This document shows, piece after piece, positions 16,026 to 23,060 of a stretch of DNA of 64,000 nucleotides. Positions within the stretch are counted from its first letter, which is position 1. Each line of letters opens with the position of its first letter. Position numbers and translations under genes: made by a program. Source of the DNA: a virus. Under the pieces are notes generated by a model. It saw only the letters and a program-made list of their open reading frames with translations. It made no database searches and was not told the origin of the DNA. Location: the IMG/VR virus record IMGVR_UViG_3300050821_004459, positions 1-64,000 of that record; one strand, written 5' to 3'.

Positions 16026-16706
16026 GTGACAAGAAATATAGGGCATGATGATACGGTCGGGATTCCGATCGTAAAGCAGAAGAAGAAACTGAGATGGCCG
16101 TACCGGAACGCGACGATTCTCATCCTGTTTATCGTCGGGGTAGGCACAGTTGCGACGGCGGGGTACATCGGGGTGGCCAGGTTCGAGAGCAACCCATCGA
16201 GCACTCCGACGACCCCGACCGTCAGCAGCAAGGGACAGGTATCTAGCCCCGTGGAGGCATTCATAGATCCAACGGCAACTCCATCCAAACGCATCGCAAT
16301 CACACCTGCTGCTAAGCCTGCGCCGAAGAAACTGCCGAGCAACGTCTTCCTGGATACGACAGCGCCCACTTCTACCCCGACGACCACAGCCACCAGTAAA
16401 ATCTCTGCGACGCCTAGCCGGACGGTAAGCGCCGCGCCGTCCGCGTCGGCCGTCCCTACCCGGGCACCGACGACCACGCCGCCTACGCGCCGTCCTACGT
16501 CCCCGCCGCCTACCTCGGCCGCGCCGACGACCGCTCCCCCGACGCACAGTAGCCCAACGTCAGCGCCGCCTACGACAACGCCTCCCACCAGCCCAGTATC
16601 AACCCCTCCTACCAGTCCGACTGACACCCCTACTACAGCTACTCCAACCCCCACTCTGACGACTATCGCCCCCACTTCAACCGCACCATCGGGATCGCCT
16701 TCATGA
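16026..16706 (+). CDS. Membrane-anchored Thr/Pro-rich stalk protein
   Basis: 226 aa, GTG start after GAGGAGGGA. Basic cytoplasmic tip (KQKKKLRWPYRN), one transmembrane helix (about 28-48), then about 170 extracellular residues dominated by Thr, Pro, Ser and Ala, like a mucin-style stalk that could be O-mannosylated in actinobacteria. It likely spans the cell wall. Location in the surface cassette supports an envelope role. Confidence 0.7.
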   Translation: MTRNIGHDDTVGIPIVKQKKKLRWPYRNATILILFIVGVGTVATAGYIGVARFESNPSSTPTTPTVSSKGQVSSPVEAFIDPTATPSKRIAITPAAKPAPKKLPSNVFLDTTAPTSTPTTTATSKISATPSRTVSAAPSASAVPTRAPTTTPPTRRPTSPPPTSAAPTTAPPTHSSPTSAPPTTTPPTSPVSTPPTSPTDTPTTATPTPTLTTIAPTSTAPSGSPS

Positions 16707-17278
16707 CCAGCACTACAACTGCCCTCAAGCTTCCTGACAATACCGTCGGGGTGCAAGCCGGAGATGTACTCTGTGTTCGCACCAGCGGACTAGCAGCCGA
16801 AGTGATCAACTTTGGCTCGACGCTGCTAGGCGAGCCCGGACTTGACAACCACATTGCGGTCCTCGACCACATCGATGCCAAGAGCACCTGGTGGTGCCTG
16901 GAGGGCCGCCCAGGCGGCGTAGGATGGCGGGACGCGACCGGCTACCTCATGAGCCAGTACACCGTCACGAACCGCCATCAGCCGAAGACCGACGAGCAGC
17001 GCACCGAGATCTGCTACTGGATGAATCGCCTGATCAACACCAAGTATGACTGGGATGCGATCGTCGGCGATGATCTCCGCGACTTGCACCTTCCGGCAAT
17101 ACCAGACCCGTGGTCGGTGAAGGATACTAATGGGGAAATATCCGGGCACGTCGTCTGCTCCTCGTCCGCAGTCTTCGCGTATCAGAAAGCTCCGTGCGCA
17201 TACCCGAGGTATGCCATCAATACCAACACTGAGCCATCTGACTGGGTCAAATTCATTCTGGATAACAACTATGCCTGA
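16703..17278 (+). CDS. Permuted NlpC/P60 (YiiX/LRAT-like) cysteine peptidase-fold protein
   Basis: 191 aa. The order of motifs is permuted: VQAGDVLCVRT, then DNHIAVLDHI with the candidate catalytic His (about 49), and later HVVCSSSAVFAY with the candidate catalytic Cys (about 152). This His-then-Cys order is typical of YiiX/YaeF-type NlpC/P60 enzymes, which cleave or transfer amide or ester bonds. No signal peptide is seen. ATGA overlap with the stalk protein. Could act on peptidoglycan or lipid; substrate unknown. Confidence 0.65.
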   Translation: MTSTTTALKLPDNTVGVQAGDVLCVRTSGLAAEVINFGSTLLGEPGLDNHIAVLDHIDAKSTWWCLEGRPGGVGWRDATGYLMSQYTVTNRHQPKTDEQRTEICYWMNRLINTKYDWDAIVGDDLRDLHLPAIPDPWSVKDTNGEISGHVVCSSSAVFAYQKAPCAYPRYAINTNTEPSDWVKFILDNNYA

Positions 17279-17549
17279 TAATGGCTACGCGCAGGTCATG
17301 ATAGCCATTGATGACTTCTCTGCCAAAGTTGAGCTAAATCGAAGGCAGATCACGGAGCTATTCGGCATATCGTATGTTCCTGAGCCAAAGCGTGGCGGAA
17401 CGTTCTACTACTGTCAGTGGAGGACAGAGGAGAGGCACGGCAAAAACGTACAGATCCACAACTGCGAGGTCCCTGGCAGCAATCATGCCCCCTCGCGCTT
17501 TCGAACTAAGTCTGCCTACCGTCGGCACTGGAGGAGAAATCACTCGTGA
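17271..17549 (+). CDS. Hypothetical protein with basic His/Cys C-terminus (92 aa)
   Basis: ATG at 17271 overlaps the previous stop. Residues 15-35 (DDFSAKVELNRRQITELFGI) look like a short helical DNA-contact region, and the C-terminus has CQWRTEERHGKNVQIHNC with a trailing RYRRHWRRNH-like basic end. Possibly a zinc-bearing nucleic-acid-binding protein. Confidence 0.45.
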   Translation: MPDNGYAQVMIAIDDFSAKVELNRRQITELFGISYVPEPKRGGTFYYCQWRTEERHGKNVQIHNCEVPGSNHAPSRFRTKSAYRRHWRRNHS

Positions 17550-18070
17550 GCTACAGGATTAATATCTCTGTTCACGATGGAATCATTGGCATTGATGAGA
17601 CCGGCGGTGAACTGCCGGAGGGTAGCTGGATCGTTGGCGGCCATGAGGACCAGTATGGTGCTGGTGTGCATGTAGTTCGTCGCCTGCCTAACGGCCGGCA
17701 TGTTGCCGAGGCACAGCACCACATAACTCATCGCAACTACGATGACAGCAAATTCGAAGTGATCGAAGAGAAGCCGGCCATCGAAGTTCAGCAGTATACA
17801 GATCACAGCTCTCTGGTACAGCATATTGATGTGGGACCCAAGGAAATATCCGATGGCACCCCGAAGATCTACAAGGGTAGGATAACAGGCTCCGGGGAGT
17901 CCCGACCGCCATACCATGTCGACATCCCGCTCCCGGAAGGCGAGCGGTACCCGGACTCAGATTGGGTCTGTGAAAGCTGTGGACGTTTTCTGGGGTCGGC
18001 AGAAGCTCCATGCGGTAAATGCCCGGATGTCAATTCAGTTCCATCGATAGATGATTTTACAGAAGGATAG
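17546..18070 (+). CDS. Hypothetical protein with C-terminal zinc ribbon (174 aa)
   Basis: GTG start overlapping the previous stop. The N-terminal domain is beta-rich (ISVHDGIIGIDETGGELPEG). The C-terminal residues carry CESCGRF and CGKC separated by about ten residues, a four-cysteine zinc ribbon. Its stop is eight bases before the tRNA-Met gene. No family recognised. Confidence 0.55.
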   Translation: MSYRINISVHDGIIGIDETGGELPEGSWIVGGHEDQYGAGVHVVRRLPNGRHVAEAQHHITHRNYDDSKFEVIEEKPAIEVQQYTDHSSLVQHIDVGPKEISDGTPKIYKGRITGSGESRPPYHVDIPLPEGERYPDSDWVCESCGRFLGSAEAPCGKCPDVNSVPSIDDFTEG

Positions 18071-18077
18071 TACACGG

Positions 18078-18152
18078 GGCGGGGTCGAGCAGTATGGTCG
18101 CTCAGCAGACTCATAATCTGCATACACGCCAGTTCAAATCTGGCCCCCGCTA
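18078..18152 (+). tRNA. tRNA-Met (anticodon CAT)
   Basis: Full cloverleaf: acceptor GGCGGGG/CCCCGCT (one G-U), D stem GAGC/GCTC, anticodon stem GCAGA/TCTGC with loop CTCATAA (anticodon 18112-18114), T stem GCCAG/CTGGC with loop TTCAAAT, discriminator A at 18152. CCA is not encoded. The loop suits elongator Met; a CAT tRNA could also be an isoleucine tRNA if its C is lysidine-modified. Confidence 0.9.
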
Positions 18153-18220
18153 CGATCTCTGGGCTCGGCGCAGGACGCTGCGCGGTCGGGTAGAGATGCT
18201 GTATCCGCGAGGACAGTGTT

Positions 18221-18254
18221 GGCCGGGAGTAGTTCTCCAGGGGTACTCCCGGCC
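18221..18254 (+). terminator. Perfect 11-bp hairpin after tRNA-Met
   Basis: GGCCGGGAGTA at 18221-18231 and TACTCCCGGCC at 18244-18254 with a 12-nt loop. It lies between the tRNA and the MazG-like gene and may stop or process the tRNA transcript. Confidence 0.6.
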
Positions 18255-18281
18255 ATCAGAAAATGTCACAGAGGAGGTAAA

Positions 18282-18644
18282 ATGAGTGAGGTAAGAGATC
18301 CGGCTTCCGACCAGCCCCTGCCGACGCCCGGCAAGGAATACGTTCAGGAATACATGATACGCGAACTGAACGATGATATGGGGATGGACGATGAACTCCG
18401 CGATGCAATCATCCGGAGCATCGAGGCTCGCCGCGAGCTAGGCATCAGCAAGTACGGGGTTCCCCTGCAGACTTACAATGGCAGGGATACCCTAATTGAC
18501 GCGCTCGATGAGGCTCTCGACTGTCTCACTTACCTCACTCAGCTAGAAATGGAGGACGGGGATACTGGTAGTCTACTAGAGGCTGCGCGATCTATCGTCA
18601 TACGTCTTACCAAACGTCGTATGTGGCGTGGCGACAAAATCTAG
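18282..18644 (+). CDS. MazG-like nucleotide pyrophosphohydrolase-type protein
   Basis: 120 aa; ATG at 18282 with GAGGAGG eight bases before. The segment GISKYGVPLQTYNGRDTLID followed by ALDEALDCLTYL resembles small phage all-alpha NTP pyrophosphatases, in which the acidic D-x3-EALD helix coordinates Mg. Such enzymes cleave NTPs or alarmone-like nucleotides. It stands between two tRNA genes. A second, clearer MazG-like gene is at 35765. Confidence 0.55.
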   Translation: MSEVRDPASDQPLPTPGKEYVQEYMIRELNDDMGMDDELRDAIIRSIEARRELGISKYGVPLQTYNGRDTLIDALDEALDCLTYLTQLEMEDGDTGSLLEAARSIVIRLTKRRMWRGDKI

Positions 18645-18665
18645 CAGCAAGAATGATCTCATCAC

Positions 18666-18737
18666 GGGGAGGTAGCTCAATGGATAGAGCTTTGGCTTCC
18701 GAAGCCAAGAGTGTGGGTTCAAATCCTGCTCTCCCCA
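18666..18737 (+). tRNA. tRNA-Arg (anticodon CCG)
   Basis: Cloverleaf with acceptor GGGGAGG/TCTCCCC, D stem GCTC/GAGC, anticodon stem TTGGC/GCCAA with loop TTCCGAA (anticodon 18699-18701), T stem GTGGG/CCTGC with two wobble pairs, loop TTCAAAT, discriminator A. CCA not encoded. It would read CGG codons, common in GC-rich actinobacteria. Confidence 0.9.
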
Positions 18738-18739
18738 CC

Positions 18740-18815
18740 GGAGCGTACGGGTATTGCTCGACGGGCTTTGTCCCTGCTGGAGTATCCGCCGGGCATCTTG
18801 CTGCCCGTACGCTCC
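18740..18815 (+). ncRNA. Long hairpin with perfect 12-bp stem downstream of tRNA-Arg
   Basis: GGAGCGTACGGG at 18740-18751 pairs exactly with CCCGTACGCTCC at 18804-18815. The 52-nt loop contains GC-rich segments. It begins two bases after the tRNA, so it may be co-transcribed and act in processing or termination. Confidence 0.5.
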
Positions 18816-18822
18816 CCGGACC

Positions 18823-18889
18823 GGAGGGTGCTGTGGGCGTAGTGGAGTCCGCCCTGCCACACGGGATAGTGTGGCAAGCAGCATCCTCC
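18823..18889 (+). ncRNA. Three-way-junction RNA candidate
   Basis: Closing stem GGAGGGTGCTG/CAGCATCCTCC (18823-18833 with 18879-18889, one G-U) encloses two hairpins: GGGCG/CGCCC (18835-18839, 18850-18854) and GCCACAC/GTGTGGC (18856-18862, 18869-18875). Three mutually consistent helices in 67 bases are unlikely by chance. Possibly a phage small RNA or a processing signal in the tRNA transcript. Confidence 0.5.
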
Positions 18890-18911
18890 CTAAAGTTGCT
18901 GCGGGCGCCCA

Positions 18912-18967
18912 GGGGTGGGTAGAGAGCAGCATGGGATGACGGTTCAATTCCGTCCCTGCTCACCCCA
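18912..18967 (+). ncRNA. tRNA-like minihelix (acceptor and T-arm only)
   Basis: A 7-bp acceptor-like stem GGGGTGG/TCACCCC (18912-18918, 18960-18966, last pair G-U) with an A at the discriminator position, and a perfect T-arm GACGG-TTCAATT-CCGTC (18938-18954) with the tRNA-like TTCAA loop. Between them GCAG/CTGC (18926-18929, 18956-18959) continues the stack. No D arm or anticodon arm is present. It could be a decayed tRNA or a deliberate tRNA mimic. Confidence 0.45.
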
Positions 18968-18986
18968 CATAAGTCGGGAGATTGAT

Positions 18987-19214
18987 GTGATCATTCAGAT
19001 ACCCGTGGTATCTGCAGAAATAAATGGAGAAAAGTACGCTATCGAATTCGATGCCGATCTGATAACTAGTACTTCCATAGCTAGAGGCATAGAGCATCGA
19101 TTTGACGGCAGTATGGTCATGGACGAATCAGTAGACCTAACATTTCACTTCGATGACCGAGAGAATGGTCCGAAGTGGATTAAACTAACGCAGAACATTG
19201 ATGCCGAGAGCTAA
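18987..19214 (+). CDS. Hypothetical protein (75 aa), GTG start
   Basis: GTG at 18987 with GGGAG upstream. The longer frame from 18915 would cross the tRNA-like element and is not favoured. Beta-strand-rich (IIQIPVVSAEINGEKYAIEF) and acidic. No family recognised. Confidence 0.55.
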   Translation: MIIQIPVVSAEINGEKYAIEFDADLITSTSIARGIEHRFDGSMVMDESVDLTFHFDDRENGPKWIKLTQNIDAES

Positions 19215-19428
19215 CCATGATGAGAGGCATGACTTGACATGCTGGTGTAGATGGGCATATGCCGGGAAATGGCCAACATGGTCGCCCTGTGCTCGTGACG
19301 CTGATACCCCCGCAGAAGAGGAATGGTTATGGCAATTGACAGCAAATACGGGCAAATTGATATCACAGGCATCGACTACTTCGAGCCAGTGTTCCTGTTC
19401 CGTGGCCAGGACGCACTGCTACCAATGA
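19201..19428 (+). CDS. Possible small Cys/His protein overlapping two genes
   Basis: ATG at 19201. The N-terminal half, with HDLTCWCRWAYAGKWPTWSPC, looks like a real metal-binding segment. The last 33 residues lie over the start of the 19329 gene and look less natural. Could be a genuine gene with an unusually long overlap, or a chance frame. Confidence 0.35.
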   Translation: MPRANHDERHDLTCWCRWAYAGKWPTWSPCARDADTPAEEEWLWQLTANTGKLISQASTTSSQCSCSVARTHCYQ

Positions 19429-19589
19429 TACTCGCATACTATCTTGAAGTCTGTAAGGAATCCGGTGCAAGTGAGCATCACCTGGAGGCTATACAGGGGG
19501 CTCGGCAGAAAGTTATAGACTGGCAGAGGGATCACATGTGGGACGTCAAAATTCCGGATACGACTAGGGATCAGATTACCTTTGAATAA
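19329..19589 (+). CDS. Hypothetical protein (86 aa)
   Basis: ATG at 19329 after GAGGAATGGTT. Contains VFLFRGQDALLPMILAYYLE and a helical C-terminal half. It resembles many small phage proteins of unknown function. Downstream TTG-started micro-gene overlaps its stop. Confidence 0.55.
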   Translation: MAIDSKYGQIDITGIDYFEPVFLFRGQDALLPMILAYYLEVCKESGASEHHLEAIQGARQKVIDWQRDHMWDVKIPDTTRDQITFE

Positions 19590-19707
19590 GAAGTGCAATT
19601 CTTGCAAGAGGCAAGCTGTATACTGGAATAGCATAATCAAGGCGGTAAAATGCCACGCATGCGGACGACAGATCAAGAAGAAATCAGATGACATACCATC
19701 TGAATGA
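19582..19707 (+). CDS. Zinc-ribbon micro-protein (41 aa), TTG start
   Basis: TTG at 19582 overlaps the stop of the previous gene. Sequence NKKCNSCKRQAVYWN and then KCHACGRQIKKK gives a textbook C-x2-C ... C-x2-C ribbon spaced by about 15 residues. The basic tail suggests nucleic-acid contact. The regular zinc ribbon supports the call despite the rare start codon. Confidence 0.55.
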   Translation: MNKKCNSCKRQAVYWNSIIKAVKCHACGRQIKKKSDDIPSE

Positions 19708-19858
19708 AGTGACATCTGGGGATAACCCGACGGGATTCCAGGTTATCATTAACCTGCCGAATGAATATATGCGATCACTAGTCGATAAGTGGATCGCTAG
19801 CGGAGACTTCAAGGACAAATTCTGGTCTTGGGCAGGAGCCAACGAACTCAATGAGTAG
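19688..19858 (+). CDS. Micro-protein (56 aa)
   Basis: ATG at 19688 overlaps the end of the zinc-ribbon gene. Begins MTYHLNEVTSGDNPTGFQVI and continues with a helical NEYMRSLVDKWIASGDF. Overlaps the next gene by eight bases. No family. Confidence 0.5.
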   Translation: MTYHLNEVTSGDNPTGFQVIINLPNEYMRSLVDKWIASGDFKDKFWSWAGANELNE

Positions 19859-20048
19859 CCCGGTACCGTGCCATTACTGCAACACCATGGTAAGTGTAGA
19901 TCCAAACGGCACGGTATACGCTACGCATCCGAGGCATCCTTCGCCTTGGTTTTGCTGGGCAAGTGCATCCGGGAAGCATCACGTAGCCAAGGATGAATCA
20001 GATGACAAAGCAGATAATCGACCCAAGTCAACTGATAGTAACGACTAG
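19851..20048 (+). CDS. Small CHYC zinc-finger-like protein (65 aa)
   Basis: Starts within the previous gene. CHYCNTMVSVDPNGTVYATH and a later C and HH give a C-x2-C-x15-H-x10-C-type site. The C-terminal 20 residues are polar and overlap the start of the nuclease gene by 56 bases, which is unusually long. Confidence 0.5.
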   Translation: MSSPVPCHYCNTMVSVDPNGTVYATHPRHPSPWFCWASASGKHHVAKDESDDKADNRPKSTDSND

Positions 20049-21006
20049 CTCGCGCTCTGCTTTCAGACGCTGTCCGCAGCGCTGGTACTGGCAGTACGTC
20101 ATAGGTTACCGCGAGCGGCGCGCTAGTGATGCTCTCTGGTTCGGGATCGGTATTCACGAGGCTCTGGCTGAATGGTACCTGAAAGGTTTTAAACGTGGAC
20201 CGCATCCCGCCGATACCTTCGCGGCCTGGCATGGCGAGGAAGTCCGAGAAATTCGTGCATCTTATGCTGATCGCGATCGGGGAGAGATGGATGAGGCTAA
20301 ATATGAAAACTCACTCGATCTCGGCGTAAGTATGCTTGAGGGATACATTGACGAGTACGGCAGAGACCCAGACTGGGTAGTAATTGCAATCGAACGGCCA
20401 TTCAAGGTCCGCGTAATCAAAGATGGCAAAGTAATTGCCTACTTCATGTCAACGTGGGATGGGGTCTACCGCGACCGCCGCGATGGGCGGATCTACCTCA
20501 TGGAGCACAAGAGCGCGGCCCAGATTCAGCTCGCCTATCTTGAGCTGGATGACCAGGGTGGAATCTACTGGGCGCTAGCCGGTTCTATTCTGCGCTCTGA
20601 GGGTGTCCTGAAAGAGGGCGAGGAGATCGCAGGTATCACATACAACTTCCTGCGGAAGTCCATGGAGGATGAGCGGGCCCGGAATTCTGGCGGAGAGTAT
20701 CTCAATAAGAATGGCACCGTCAGCAAGAAGCAGCCCCCGGACCGTTACGTCCGCGAGCTAGTGGAGCGCTCAGCGCGCGAGCGCAAGACTCAGCTTGATC
20801 GGCTAGCAGATGAAGTGTGGCTCATGAAGGGCATGATAGAGGGCACCGTCCCGGTGACAAAGAGCACCACTAAAGAGTGCTCATTCTGCCAGTTCTTCAT
20901 GGCGTGCAAGATGCACGAGCGAGGTAGCAACGCATGGAAGGAAGTCATGAAGGCAGACTTCGATGTCGTTGATCCATTCGACAGGTACGTCAAGAGCGCA
21001 GCGTGA
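19993..21006 (+). CDS. PD-(D/E)XK nuclease of the Cas4/RecB-like exonuclease family
   Basis: 337 aa. N-terminal SSRSAFRRCPQRWYWQYV supplies the first Fe-S-type cysteine, GIGIHEALAEWY is motif I, STWDGVYRDR and YLMEHKSA are motifs II and III (D...E-x-K), and ECSFCQFFMACKMH gives the C-x2-C-x5-C cluster that completes a 4Fe-4S site. This is the Cas4/AddB/RecB nuclease arrangement. It probably resects DNA ends for the neighbouring Sak4-like recombinase. No cas genes or CRISPR array are nearby, so a stand-alone recombination role is more likely. Confidence 0.85.
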   Translation: MNQMTKQIIDPSQLIVTTSSRSAFRRCPQRWYWQYVIGYRERRASDALWFGIGIHEALAEWYLKGFKRGPHPADTFAAWHGEEVREIRASYADRDRGEMDEAKYENSLDLGVSMLEGYIDEYGRDPDWVVIAIERPFKVRVIKDGKVIAYFMSTWDGVYRDRRDGRIYLMEHKSAAQIQLAYLELDDQGGIYWALAGSILRSEGVLKEGEEIAGITYNFLRKSMEDERARNSGGEYLNKNGTVSKKQPPDRYVRELVERSARERKTQLDRLADEVWLMKGMIEGTVPVTKSTTKECSFCQFFMACKMHERGSNAWKEVMKADFDVVDPFDRYVKSAA

Positions 21007-21206
21007 GCGAGCCAACCGCCGAGCAGATAACTCTGGAAACTATTCGAGTGCTTGTAAAACGCATGCTCGAATTGCCGTCGTATCCACCTGTGGATAATTA
21101 TCGAGTAGGCCATTCCGATGGCTACCGCAAGGCGATGCAAGATGTGAAGGCCATACTGGATATGAACGGTAAGCCGCCAGATACACCGGTATTCTTCGGA
21201 GCGTAA
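21003..21206 (+). CDS. Hypothetical protein (67 aa), GTG start
   Basis: GTGA overlap with the nuclease stop. Helical (ITLETIRVLVKRMLELP and GYRKAMQDVKAILDMNG). Located between nuclease and recombinase genes. No family. Confidence 0.5.
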   Translation: MSEPTAEQITLETIRVLVKRMLELPSYPPVDNYRVGHSDGYRKAMQDVKAILDMNGKPPDTPVFFGA

Positions 21207-21232
21207 CGCAGTCTGAGTTTTCCGATTCGCTA

Positions 21233-21272
21233 GCGCGGTTCCGGCCGCGCGAGTATACTAGACCTACCTCGG
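21233..21272 (+). promoter_or_regulatory. Short hairpin and possible -10 box before the recombinase gene
   Basis: GCGCGG/CCGCGC surrounds about 21234-21251, followed by GTATACT, a good match to a -10 hexamer. No -35 match at normal spacing is visible because that place is taken by the hairpin. If real, transcription would start near 21270 and serve the 21291 gene. Confidence 0.3.
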
Positions 21273-21290
21273 AACCCTTAGGGAGCGCAT

Positions 21291-22139
21291 ATGGCTACTT
21301 CGACTCGGCGCGGTGCACGGAAGCCCAGGGCAAAGTCATCCTTTGATGAGGAGCCGCAGAGTATGGAGGTGGAGGTCGTCGATGTTGCCATCGAAGACCT
21401 TGGAGCATTCACCAAGAGCAAGAACATTATCATCTACGGGCCGTCGGGTGTCGGGAAGACCGTGCTAGCCGGAGGAGCGCCAAACGCCACCTTCCTCAGC
21501 ACCGAAACGGGCGTGGTAGCAGCACAGAGGGCCGGCCATCAGGCTGGCCTTATTTATGCCCCGAGCTGGGAGCATGTTGTGGCCGGACTCAAGCTAGCAG
21601 AGGAGAAGCTTGGGCCTGAGGACTGGCTTGTAGTCGACTCCGTGACGAAGATGCAGCAGCTCCTGATCCGTTGGATTCTAAAGGAGAATAACAAGCGCAA
21701 CGTAAGCCGCGACCTTGACATTCCGGCGGTCAAGGACCACCAGAAGTGGCAGAACATGTTTAGTCGCTTCATCCAGAATATCATCGATGCGCCCTACAAT
21801 TCCATTATGGTCGCCACCTCGATGATAAAGGATGATGAGGAGGGCGATGAAATTGTTCTCCCCAACATTGTCGGCAAGAACTTCACCATGGCACAGAACT
21901 TCTGTGCTGAAGCTGACATGGTACTATACTACGCAGTTAGCAAGACTGCGAGTACCGAGAAGCATACGGTGCGACGGATTCTCGCCCAGCCCTACCCGCC
22001 CTACACCGCCAAGGACCGGTATGACTGCCTGGGCAAGTACTATGACGTCGAAGAGGGTGAGTATAATGCTATGGAAGATATCGTTGCTCTAATCGAGTCC
22101 AGCGGTATCGATATCGAGGATGAGGATGAAGACGAGTAA
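21291..22139 (+). CDS. Sak4-like RecA-fold recombination ATPase
   Basis: 282 aa. Walker A GPSGVGKT (about 50-57), Walker B WLVVDSVTKM (about 108-117), and a sensor-like NSIMVATSMIK (about 160-170). The layout matches phage AAA_24/Sak4 single-strand annealing proteins, RecA-core ATPases without the RecA N-terminal domain. N-terminus is basic and C-terminus is poly-acidic (EDEDEDE). It should act with the ssDNA-binding-like protein at 23061 and the Cas4-like nuclease. Confidence 0.85.
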   Translation: MATSTRRGARKPRAKSSFDEEPQSMEVEVVDVAIEDLGAFTKSKNIIIYGPSGVGKTVLAGGAPNATFLSTETGVVAAQRAGHQAGLIYAPSWEHVVAGLKLAEEKLGPEDWLVVDSVTKMQQLLIRWILKENNKRNVSRDLDIPAVKDHQKWQNMFSRFIQNIIDAPYNSIMVATSMIKDDEEGDEIVLPNIVGKNFTMAQNFCAEADMVLYYAVSKTASTEKHTVRRILAQPYPPYTAKDRYDCLGKYYDVEEGEYNAMEDIVALIESSGIDIEDEDEDE

Positions 22140-22354
22140 TGGTGGTGCAAATGGATACCTACTTGAGGTGCACAAGTCACAACTCAATAGTTACCCGTAG
22201 CGGCACGAGTGACCGTATCATTCACAAGAAGAGCGGCGGCCTCTGTGACAGCGCTCGTATCACGCTAGTCCGTACTACCATACTTAGCCGTGGTGAGGCT
22301 CTAGAATGGTCCGATCGGATCGAGGCTGGAATACAGGCCGAAATTGGACACTAA
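22139..22354 (+). CDS. Hypothetical protein (71 aa)
   Basis: ATG at 22139 overlaps the previous TAA; an in-frame ATG at 22151 is an alternative. Two Cys (LRCTSHNS, GGLCDSA), basic. No family recognised. Confidence 0.45.
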   Translation: MVVQMDTYLRCTSHNSIVTRSGTSDRIIHKKSGGLCDSARITLVRTTILSRGEALEWSDRIEAGIQAEIGH

Positions 22355-22691
22355 TATAGACCTGGAATTTCACGATGATGAGTATGGGTGTCTCGGAGAC
22401 AACGGCATGCCCTGGCCCCGCGAGTTGCGAATCCATAGTGACATCACAAAAGAGCTATGCGAGGATGTCCGGGCATGTGAATGGTACATAGAGAATATCC
22501 CGGATCGCTGGCTAGCGGAACACGGGCTAAAACGTGCTCCCGGTGCAGAGTGGGAATCCACATGGCGTCAGTATGACCAGAAGGATCTCGATCACCACAA
22601 TGCATTCTACTTCGCAATGGACGTGAAACCCTCGTTCGAGGTAGGAGACTGGCACTACCAGGCTATTACATGGGTGGTGAAAGATGAGTGA
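22344..22691 (+). CDS. Hypothetical protein (115 aa), TTG start
   Basis: TTG at 22344 overlaps the previous gene by 11 bases. Acidic, Trp/Tyr-rich (AEWESTWRQYDQKDLDHHNA). No domain recognised. Confidence 0.5.
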   Translation: MDTNIDLEFHDDEYGCLGDNGMPWPRELRIHSDITKELCEDVRACEWYIENIPDRWLAEHGLKRAPGAEWESTWRQYDQKDLDHHNAFYFAMDVKPSFEVGDWHYQAITWVVKDE

Positions 22692-23037
22692 CGGTATCAA
22701 GGTATTCATAAGCAATCGGGATATCGACGCTATAGGGATCTACATCGTCCGGGAGTACGGCAGCAAGCGCCATCTCATGAAAGTGGAAAAAGATGTGGAG
22801 TCATGGACGGAAATTGAAGATTCCGTGCTCCAAAGCCCGACGCTAACTCTACCAAATGATGTAGGCATGGCAATGCTCGATACTCTGATGCGACACTACC
22901 AGGGTGCCAGCGACATGCACACCGTCCGATCCGATTACCTGCACGAGCGCGGACGCGTGGACAGACTTCTTGAGGGACTACTCAGGAATGATAGCTCATT
23001 GGCCGATGTAGCCGATAAGCTCGCGGAAAACTCATAA
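22684..23037 (+). CDS. Hypothetical protein (117 aa)
   Basis: Eight-base overlap with the preceding gene and a GGTGGTGAA element upstream. Beta strands at the N-terminus, helical C-terminus (RVDRLLEGLLRNDSSLADVA). Lies between the Sak4-like and ssDNA-binding-like genes, so it may belong to the recombination operon. Confidence 0.5.
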   Translation: MSDGIKVFISNRDIDAIGIYIVREYGSKRHLMKVEKDVESWTEIEDSVLQSPTLTLPNDVGMAMLDTLMRHYQGASDMHTVRSDYLHERGRVDRLLEGLLRNDSSLADVADKLAENS

Positions 23038-23060
23038 TACAGAACGAAGGGTAGGCCACA

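Noticed and set aside
19993-21006. CRISPR-associated cas4 as part of a phage CRISPR system
   Set aside because: No other cas genes or repeat-spacer arrays in the window; the neighbours are recombination genes.
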